Shown in pieces: positions 54,958 through 63,300 of a stretch of DNA of 64,000 bases. The DNA is taken from positions 682,001-746,000 of the forward strand of contig NZ_CP039543.1 of NCBI RefSeq assembly GCF_013085545.1, given 5' to 3'. Source of the stretch: Oceanidesulfovibrio marinus (GTDB lineage Bacteria > Desulfobacterota > Desulfovibrionia > Desulfovibrionales > Desulfovibrionaceae). Each line of letters starts with the position of its first letter. Within the stretch, counting starts at the first letter, position 1. A program made the translations under genes and the position numbers. The notes under the pieces were generated by a model that was not told the origin of the DNA, did no database searches, and was given only the letters and a program-made list of their open reading frames with translations.

Positions 54958-55188
54958 GTGAGGACAAGCATTGCATCTGTTGCTAAAGAAATGCTTAGCA
55001 AGTCTTTGCATGCTGATCATTTTTTGAAGCAGTTCCAAAAGCAGTTTGAGCATTTTAGCAGTCACGTAATTGTAGTTGATAAATTGTTGAACCTTATTTT
55101 TATGAACGTTTATCAGGGTCAAACTGAATTTGAGGTGTTGCTCAAGGAAATTTATAATAGGGATCCTGATAGTTCCATGTCAAAGTGA
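54958..55188 (+). CDS. small hypothetical protein
   Basis: This possible 76-residue helical protein has no recognised family. It starts at GTG 54958 without a good ribosome site and is AT-rich like its surroundings. It could be a real small gene of the acquired segment or chance. Confidence 0.3.
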   Translation: MRTSIASVAKEMLSKSLHADHFLKQFQKQFEHFSSHVIVVDKLLNLIFMNVYQGQTEFEVLLKEIYNRDPDSSMSK

Positions 55189-55595
55189 ATTTAACGTCTA
55201 ATATTGCCAGTGCTTGTTTTGGCACGGGTTCCCATGCGTGACGCCGTGGCTGGACGCATCAACGTCGTGGCTGCGGCCCTGCCTCACGAAAATGACCCGC
55301 CTTCTGTTCTGCCTCGGGCTTTATGGTATTTCTGTCGTGGCAATTATAAAGTGTAAGATGGCTTAGCCTTCCGTTTCGTCTCCCATAATGATTCGGCTAT
55401 ACTCGATATTGACATAGTCAATTCACATCAGTACTTGGGTGGCTGTGCTTGACCAATTTCCGGGCAGGCCAGCTGGGAGTACTGCTGTCTGCAACGCAAT
55501 TTGCAGAACAATCTACGATTGTACACGCGTCCTGGTGAAATGATGTCCTGGTACGCGTGACCCATTAAATTTGCTGAAAATCGAGGGCGGAGACC
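55189..55595. other. region upstream of the type I secretion genes
   Basis: A GC-rich patch at about 55225-55330 stays open for about 45 codons in one frame but matches nothing I know. The promoter of the exporter operon should lie in the right half. Confidence 0.35.
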
Positions 55596-57815
55596 ATGGA
55601 GTCTCAGGTACACGAGCGCGAGGTAGCCACGATTCGCGCCGAGGATTTTTTTTGGCTTCTTGGCAGCCTTTGCCAGCTCCACCGCATCCCTTTTGATGCG
55701 TCCCTTTCGGCGCAGTCGTACCCGCCGCCGTTTACCCTGGACACGCTGCACGAGGCTGCCGGTGATCTCGGCCTGAAGATTGGCCCGTGCCAGCTGGCCG
55801 GGCTCGATTGGCGCTCCGTGCCGCTCCCGATCATTGCCTTTCTGCGCACAGACATAGAGCAGAGCCAAACAGATGAGGCGCAAAGTAATGATGCGGCGGA
55901 TGAGCAAGGCGATGATGCGACAGAAGAGCGCCCGGAGAGCGCTGTGCCCATGCTCATCCTCAAGAACGATGGGCAGCAAATCCTCGGGTTCCGAGCCGGC
56001 TCGCAGACGCCGGAGACTATTCCAATCGAAGAAGCCGCGGATCGATTCCAGCCCCAGCTCATTTTCGTTGCCCGCGAGACCAAGGACGCGAGCCAGGACG
56101 ACATTGACGCCGAGCCCGAGATCAAGGAGCAAAAGTTTGGGTTCCGCTGGTTCATTCCGGAAATTCTGAAGTACAAGTCCATCTGGCGGGATGTTTTGCT
56201 CGCCAGCTTGGCTATCCAGCTCGTCGGCCTGGCAACCCCGTTGTTCACGCAGGTCATTATCGACAAGGTCATTGCCCACCATACGAACAGCACCCTGGTG
56301 GTCATCGGCATTGCGATGATCATGTTCATGATCTTCACCGCGGTCATGACCTGGATGCGGCAGTACCTGGTGCTGCACACGGGCAACCGCGTCGACGCCA
56401 TCCTCGGCGGCAAGGTGTTCCGGCATCTAATGCGGCTGCCGCTGCCGTACTTCGAGAGCCGCCCCACCGGCGTGCTCACGGCCAGGATTCGCGGGGTGGA
56501 AACAATCCGGGAGTTCGTCTCCGGCGCCGCCGTCACGCTCATTCTCGACCTGCCGTTCCTCTTCATCTATCTGGCGGTCATGTTCATCTATAGTCAGCAG
56601 CTCGCGTTCATCGCCATCGGGCTGCTCGGGTTGATCGCCGTCATCAGCCTGATTGTCGCCCCCATATTCCGGGAGAAGATCAACAAGCAGTTCCTGCTCG
56701 GCGCCAAGAACCAAGCTTATCTCACGGAGTACATCTCCGGCATGTCCACGGTGAAGTCCCTGCAGATGGAGCCGGACGTGGAGAAGAAATACAGCGACAT
56801 CCTGGCGCAATATCTGGCCTCCGGCTTTTCGACCAAGCAGGTGGGCAACACGTACAACGTGATCGCCAACGGCCTGGAGCAGACGATGACCCTCTCCATC
56901 CTCATCGTCGGCGCGCTCCTGGTCATGAAAAACGAAGGCTTCACCGTGGGCATGCTGGTCGCCTTCCAGATGTTCGCCAGCAGGATGAGCCAGCCGCTGC
57001 TGCGTCTCGTGGGGCTCTGGCAGCAGTTCCAGCAGGCCAACATCGCCGTGCTACGGTTGGGGGACATCCTCAACATGCCGCAGGAGCCCCACGCCCTGAC
57101 GCCCAGCCGAGAGCGTTCCCCGCAAAGCAAGCTCTCCATCCACGATCTTTCCTTCCGCTACTCCGAGAACCACCCCTGGCTGTTCCGCAACCTCAACATC
57201 AACTTCAAGACCGGCAGCCTCACGGTCATCATGGGCCCGTCGGGCTGCGGCAAGTCCACCCTGGCCAAGCTCATGCTGGGCTTCTATCTGCCGGTGGAAG
57301 GGCACATCGCCCTGGATGGCAAGGACATCCGCCACCTCTCTGTGAACGAGCTGCGCCAGACCTTCGGCGTGGTTCCGCAAGAGACCGTGCTCTTCTCCGG
57401 CACGCTCTACGACAATCTGATAATGGCCCATCCCCACGCCGGGTTCGAGGAGGTCATCGCGGCCTGCAAGGCGGCGGAGATACACGACGTCATCGAGGGC
57501 CTTCCCCAGGGCTACCAGACCGAGATAGGCGAGCGGGGCACCGGCCTCTCGGGCGGGCAGAAGCAGCGCATCGCCATTGCCCGCGCCCTGCTGAAGCGGC
57601 CCAGAATCCTGATCTTCGACGAGGCCGTGTCCAACCTCGACGGCCAGACGGCCGAGCAGTTCGCCAAGACCATCAACCGCCTCAAGGGGCATGTGACCAT
57701 GCTCTTCATCACCCACCAGGTGCCGCGAGGGTTGGAGGTGGATGAGGTGGTCCAGTTCGGCGCGCGGCGGCCCGCGCCGGAAGGCGGCGGTCAACAGGCC
57801 GCACCGGGTGCGTGA
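55596..57815 (+). CDS. type I secretion ABC exporter (HlyB-like)
   Basis: This 739-residue exporter has three parts. The N-terminal C39-like domain (about 1-155) lacks the catalytic cysteine, as in HlyB-type chaperone-like domains, and has a long acidic insert (TDEAQSNDAADEQGDD). The membrane domain follows (about 180-470, VLLASLAIQLVGLATPLFTQVIIDKVI). The ATPase has Walker A GPSGCGKST, signature LSGGQKQRIAIARAL and Walker B RILIFDEAVSNLDG. It exports unfolded RTX proteins through a HlyD/TolC channel. Neither HlyD nor TolC is encoded in the window. The stop overlaps the radical SAM start. Confidence 0.92.
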   Translation: MESQVHEREVATIRAEDFFWLLGSLCQLHRIPFDASLSAQSYPPPFTLDTLHEAAGDLGLKIGPCQLAGLDWRSVPLPIIAFLRTDIEQSQTDEAQSNDAADEQGDDATEERPESAVPMLILKNDGQQILGFRAGSQTPETIPIEEAADRFQPQLIFVARETKDASQDDIDAEPEIKEQKFGFRWFIPEILKYKSIWRDVLLASLAIQLVGLATPLFTQVIIDKVIAHHTNSTLVVIGIAMIMFMIFTAVMTWMRQYLVLHTGNRVDAILGGKVFRHLMRLPLPYFESRPTGVLTARIRGVETIREFVSGAAVTLILDLPFLFIYLAVMFIYSQQLAFIAIGLLGLIAVISLIVAPIFREKINKQFLLGAKNQAYLTEYISGMSTVKSLQMEPDVEKKYSDILAQYLASGFSTKQVGNTYNVIANGLEQTMTLSILIVGALLVMKNEGFTVGMLVAFQMFASRMSQPLLRLVGLWQQFQQANIAVLRLGDILNMPQEPHALTPSRERSPQSKLSIHDLSFRYSENHPWLFRNLNINFKTGSLTVIMGPSGCGKSTLAKLMLGFYLPVEGHIALDGKDIRHLSVNELRQTFGVVPQETVLFSGTLYDNLIMAHPHAGFEEVIAACKAAEIHDVIEGLPQGYQTEIGERGTGLSGGQKQRIAIARALLKRPRILIFDEAVSNLDGQTAEQFAKTINRLKGHVTMLFITHQVPRGLEVDEVVQFGARRPAPEGGGQQAAPGA

Positions 57816-58618
57816 TGAGCACGCCTTCGCCCCTGCGTTTCATCCAGATCGAGGTCAGCACGGTCTGCAACTTCCGCTGCTTCTACTGCATCGGCCGGAC
57901 CTGGACGCCCAGGCACATGGACATGGCGCTGTTCCAGTCAATTCTCCATGGCCTCCAGCCCGGCGCGCGCACCGTCTCGCTCCAGGGGGAAGGGGAGCCC
58001 CTTGCGCATCCACAATTCTGGACAATGGCCGGGCTGGTGAAAGAGGCTGGCCTGACGCCATACACCATCACCAACGGCAGCCTGGTCGATCCCGCGCGTA
58101 TGGCCGGGCTGTTCCCGATAATCGGATTCTCCCTGGATACAGTGGACCCGGACTTTGCCGAGCGCATCGGCCGGCGCGATCTCCCCAATGTCCTCAGCCG
58201 CCTGGAAGCGCTCTGCGACGCCATGGGGCCGGAGCGGATCATCATCCACACCGTGCACTTCGGACAGGATCTCGCCGCGCTCAAGCAGTACCTGCAGCGT
58301 CGCGGGCTTGTCCGGCACGTGGTGCAGCCGCTGCAGGGTAAGAGCGACTACAGAGCCCGCTACCCCAAGTGGCAGCCCAAAGCCGCCGCGCCCGAACGGT
58401 CAGGACCATGCCGCCACCTAGCTCGACCATTCATGCGTTTCTACGATGTGGAGGGCAGGGACTACCCGTGCTGCTACATCAAGAGCAGCGCGCACTACCG
58501 CTCGGACAGCGAGCTTTTGGATGAGCTCGAGGCACGGCGCATTCCCCAAGCCTGCACCGGCTGCCGGGCGATCGGCAGCGGCGTCCAAGACGCGTCCTCC
58601 TCGCTGACCGCGGACTGA
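57815..58618 (+). CDS. radical SAM protein with C-terminal cysteine-rich (SPASM/twitch-like) region
   Basis: This 267-residue enzyme has the SAM [4Fe-4S] motif CNFRCFYC (Cys18, 22, 25), the GEGEPLAHP segment and a C-terminal cluster of cysteines (GPCRHL, YPCCYIK, ACTGCRAIG), resembling SPASM or twitch auxiliary-cluster regions. The ATG overlaps the exporter stop as TGATG, so the two are coupled. Such enzymes modify peptides or small molecules. Here it may modify an exported product or act in an unrelated step; a role with the type I system is inference. Confidence 0.78.
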   Translation: MSTPSPLRFIQIEVSTVCNFRCFYCIGRTWTPRHMDMALFQSILHGLQPGARTVSLQGEGEPLAHPQFWTMAGLVKEAGLTPYTITNGSLVDPARMAGLFPIIGFSLDTVDPDFAERIGRRDLPNVLSRLEALCDAMGPERIIIHTVHFGQDLAALKQYLQRRGLVRHVVQPLQGKSDYRARYPKWQPKAAAPERSGPCRHLARPFMRFYDVEGRDYPCCYIKSSAHYRSDSELLDELEARRIPQACTGCRAIGSGVQDASSSLTAD

Positions 58619-59412
58619 GCGGCGGCGCTCCTCTCTTTGCTTGTACATCTTTGCTGCGCAACGGTGCAGCACATGCGCACTACGTGATGGGTGCAGCACA
58701 TGGTGCTGCCTGCGGTATTTGCAAATTAAATGGCTACGGCAGAAAATCGTGTAATATATAAATCACGGTGGAGCGGCGGGACTTCGAAAAAAATTTGGCA
58801 ACAGCGTACAGATTACATCGGTGAATGAAAACCATTATCCGATAATAATATACTGTAATAATGGACTATACAAAAATTTAGAATTTCAGACTATTTCGAT
58901 CTAAAATATAGGATGTACGTCGCTGATCCACCGGTATTCGAATTAGTTGTAATTGCGTGGCTGGTTATGGAAATACAATATAAACTTTTCTCTTGATGCA
59001 ATCGTAAGTGTTGGTTAAGAGGTACGTAAGCTGTGTAGTTATTGGGCAAAGTGACAAATGTGTGTCAGTCGCTGTGTGGATTTGCCCAGGGCTGCCGGCC
59101 GCAGCACGAAAGCGAAAAGACGGAGTCGAAGTAGAAAGCAGGTTCGAATTCGTTTCCCAGCCTCGCTGATCCCTCCTCCGACAAGGTTCGCCAAGTAGTT
59201 GATTGGTGCCCACGCTGGCATGTTGGGCGCGCTGGATGTCGTGCGTTCACCATAAGCGCATGGGGCAATCAGACCGCCAAGGTAGGGCGGCAACAGGATG
59301 ATCCAAGGGCGAATACCGCCAAGGGAACGAGATGCTCGCGATAGGGCACAGACAGATATCGAGGAAATGGCGCAGGAAGACTGCTGACCGCAGACCCGCA
59401 TCGGAGAATTGT
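58619..59412. other. 794-base region between radical SAM gene and toxin pair
   Basis: GGTGCAGCACATG occurs at 58662-58674 and 58689-58701; the second copy forms a GCAGCAC-ATG-GTGCTGC palindrome (58692-58708). These may be an operator or a transcript end. The middle is strongly AT-rich and gene-free. The last 350 bases return to higher GC and probably carry the promoter of the next genes. Confidence 0.45.
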
Positions 59413-60360
59413 ATGAGAAAGACCGCATCGACGCATTGGTGGATTCTGGCCGCCGCCTGTTGCTGCATGCTGCTGTGTGCAACACCGTCCAGCGCTGCTG
59501 AAAGCGACGCAATAAATGCAACGCCAAAGATCGACAATGTCGGCTTTATGAAAAATCCACCCAAAGAGCTCGTGGATCGCTTTCCCATGTGCGATGCGTT
59601 TTTGAACGTGGAGTGGATTGATAAGGAAAAGAAGATTGGAATTAGCCATTATAGTTTATATAATGAGAAAGGAGAAAAGGTTGTTCAGAGTATTGATGCA
59701 TTAATCCATTTGGATCCACAATTCCCTCGCTATGATTATTCGACTACGGAATACTACCCTGGAAGCAGCATTGATTCTCCTAAGCAACCTTTCAATAAAA
59801 AAAATCTACATAATCTCCGCTCGCTTATTAAGAATGGTAAAGTAGATCGGACGAACATTGATCTCAGAATAAAAGGCAATTCAAGAGGGATTGAGTTCGC
59901 TCGTCTTCCATACGAAAGCTATTCATTGGCGAACCATCAGCGAAATATCTGCGTACCATACCCTGGAAATCATCGCATGTGGTTGGCAGAAAATAAATAT
60001 ATCAGTAAAATATACAGTAATGACAAACTTAAAAAAATCAGAAAAACTCTTGAAAGCGCCCATCTGATGTCCAATAAAATTTCGATATTGGAAGGGTTTG
60101 ATTGTTTTTTGTCAGTTGATTTAAACTTTGACGGTAAACAAGATTACTACGCATGCAATTCATTATTATATTCGGTGGGAGATGACTATTACGAATTAAT
60201 CAGAGGTTCGCATGCTGAGTATGGAAAATTAAAATTTCCGCCATTTTGCAGGAAATGTGAAATTAATGCATTTTCTGATTGTTATCTCACGACAGATGGG
60301 GAGCAATTTTTCCTTAACAATCAATGCAATCTGACAGAATCCACTAAGGGAGATGAATGA
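59413..60360 (+). CDS. exported protein, candidate immunity to the RTX lysozyme-like protein
   Basis: This 315-residue protein has a clear signal peptide (WILAAACCCMLLCATPSSAAES) and no membrane anchor after it. The mature part has no recognised domain and contains several cysteines (VPYPG and CRKCEINAFSDC regions), which suits a periplasmic disulfide-bonded protein. The start at 59413 follows GGAG by six bases. Its stop overlaps the start of the RTX gene as ATGA. Base composition drops from about 55% GC in the signal part to about 30% GC from 59641 on. Position and export suggest that it protects the producer from the lysozyme-like toxin; this is inference. Confidence 0.65.
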   Translation: MRKTASTHWWILAAACCCMLLCATPSSAAESDAINATPKIDNVGFMKNPPKELVDRFPMCDAFLNVEWIDKEKKIGISHYSLYNEKGEKVVQSIDALIHLDPQFPRYDYSTTEYYPGSSIDSPKQPFNKKNLHNLRSLIKNGKVDRTNIDLRIKGNSRGIEFARLPYESYSLANHQRNICVPYPGNHRMWLAENKYISKIYSNDKLKKIRKTLESAHLMSNKISILEGFDCFLSVDLNFDGKQDYYACNSLLYSVGDDYYELIRGSHAEYGKLKFPPFCRKCEINAFSDCYLTTDGEQFFLNNQCNLTESTKGDE

Positions 60361-63300
60361 CCATGGCCCCAATAAATTGGAAAAAGACAGTAGACCAGCT
60401 TACCCAAAAGAAGAGCGATCTTACGAAAGAGGCTATAGCTGATAAGGGATGGCGTGGCTTTTTTCATGCCTTGGGTACGATCGAGTCAAGCGGCAGATAT
60501 TACATTAGTAATGATGCTGGCTATACGGGTATGTATCAAGTAGGTCAAAAAAATGCAACATACTATAATTATTTCGACAAAGATAGTGTGGGGAATGGTT
60601 TTTTGGGTGCATCGACTGTAAAAGATATCGGAAAAGATCCAATTGCACAGGAACTTTACGCAATAATAGCTTTTTCCGGGGTGCCAAAATTTGGGAATAA
60701 GCCATATATTGATATGTATAGTGCAGTCAAAAGTGAGGCGAATGGGCGTGCATCCAATACAAATTTTAATTTATCTGATTTGATAGGTAAAACTTTCAAT
60801 ATAACATATACACAGTCTGGTGGAGTGGTTGGTACGCATGATTTGGTAACATTTTCCGAGGCTGGTATTGCTGCAGCTACACATCTTATCGGCTTTGGAT
60901 CAATGGCAGATGCTTTGATTGCAGTTTGGAACGAATATTCGAGTGCCAAAAATGATCCAACTAAAATCGTAGTAGATCCTGCTGGGAAGACTTCGTACAA
61001 TATCACATTAAATGATAATGGACACTTGGCGGATGGCAATCAGATTGCTTTTTCAAATTATATTGAATTGTTGGATGGGTATAGTATTTCTACATTAATT
61101 TCTGCGCAGAATAATATAACAAGTTTTTCACAATTGGTACAGCAGCTTATTGCTTACAGAAAGGATAAAATCTTAGAGTACTTAAGCATGGATAAATATG
61201 TTACCGACTTAGGTGAAATTGTCCGTGCGACTACTGTAATGGATTTGACTGATAGTAAATTTGATGTGTTAGCTAAAACCATTTATAGAGAACTGGGTTT
61301 GCCAATGCAATATTATAACAATAATTATGGAAAAATAATATTAAGCGGTGACTTGAACACCATATCCAGCAACGAATCGGATCTTATTATTGGGTTTGGA
61401 GAGAAGGATCAAATTTTTATCTCTGGTGATGGTGATGATGTTCTGATTGGAGGCAATGGCAATGATATGTTACAAGGCTATGAGGGTAAGGACACCTATG
61501 TATATGATAAAGGTGACGGTGTTGATAAAATTCTCGATGCGAGTTTAGGCAATAAAATAGTCGTTAATGGCCTCCAGATTCAAAGTGCAGATGCTGTTAA
61601 GAACGTAGCCCATAAATGGATTGATAGCACTGGTCAATATATATTTTCGTTTGATAAGAGTGCTGAAACTCTAACGATAAACGGCGCAGCATTCAATTCG
61701 AACGAAGGCATTACTTTGTATGCCATTAAAAATGCCGCCGATGTTAAGGATCGCTTTGGCATTGAACTCGGAACTTCATCCAACCAAGCAGCTTTTACTG
61801 GTCAAAGCTCCACCCCCTTTGATGCCTCTGATTCTGATGACATCGCCTCCTCCACCAACGAGTACAACTCCGCGTCCATCAATTTGGCGCTCAAGGATAG
61901 CCTCAAGGAAGGCGATGTCCTCAAGATAATCGCTTCCGCAGACGGCGAGATCGACCTGAGCAACGTCTTTGTCGTTACAGGCGACGAGACGCACAGCTTC
62001 TCCGGCGGCGAGGTCGTGCTGGATGGTTCGTCCGGCAAGGACTTCTTCTCCCTGGCCTTTCTGACCAATCAGGACCTTGCCGAGAACTCCAACGTGACCT
62101 TCACTGCCGTCATCGAGACCACGGACGAGAACGGCGCGCCCATCACCATCGAGAGCAACCAGTTCAGCCTCGACGTCCTGGACGTGAACGGCTCTGATGG
62201 CAGTGCTACTCAGAATGTCCAGCTCGGCAGCGATGACGACACATACATCATGCCATCCGACGCCACCGGCCGCATGCACATCGATGGCGGCGCTGGTCGG
62301 GATTATCTCGTTGTCCGCGACGGAAACGACATCCTGGAGGGCGGCTCCGGCGGCGACGGCCTGATCGGTGACGCTGGCAACGACGTGTTGTATGGCGGCT
62401 CCTCCGGCAGTACTGAGGTGCTCATCGTTAACGGCAACAGTCAGGCCGCGACGGGAGAGCTGGGCGATTGGATTGACGGCGGCGACGGCAATGATTCGAT
62501 GTTTTCCGGAGCCGATGATGACATTCTGTTCGGCGGCGACGGCCATGACCTCATTGTTGCAGGCGGCGGCGACGACTGGATCATGGGTGATCTGGACACC
62601 TTCAGTTTTAACGGTCGGTGGCAGGATTGGCATTTTGAGGAAGAGACCGTTACCGGGCCCAATGGGGAAACGTCTACCCAGCGGAACCTGATGAATATCA
62701 GTCTGGAGAGCACCGACGGAGTCGGCGACGATGTGCTGTACGCCGGCGCGGGCAATGATATGGCCGCGGGCGAAGCCGGGAATGACGCGATCTATCTGGG
62801 CAGCGGCGACGACAGAGGGTTGGGCGGTACAGGTTCCGACATCATTCTTGGCGAGGACGGCGACGACGTACTCAGAGGCGACGGTACTCTTGCATATAAC
62901 TCCGGCAGCCTGCCAGATGATGATTCTCTCCATGGTGATGATTTTCTGGACGGCGGCGCTGGCGATGACTCGCTCTATGGTGAAGGCGGCAACGACGTTC
63001 TGTATGGCGGGGCCGGCGACGACTACATGCAGGGTGACTCGCTCGATCAGACCACGGCCGGCCGCGATTACCTGGATGGCGAAGACGGCAACGACACCAT
63101 GTTCGGAGCCCAGGGCGACGATACACTCTATGGCGGCGCCGGTAATGACAGACTGGGAGGGGACGCCAACGATCTCTCTGCTGATCTCCACGGCTCCGAC
63201 TACCTGAACGGCGAAGAGGGCGACGACATTCTGCTCGGCCACGGCGGCGATGATACCCTGTACGGCGGCGTCGGCAATGACGATCTGTACGGCGATGGGG

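Noticed and set aside
55222-55360. GC-rich open frame of about 45 codons before the exporter
   Set aside because: No start with a ribosome site and no recognisable similarity; possibly a leftover of an older gene.
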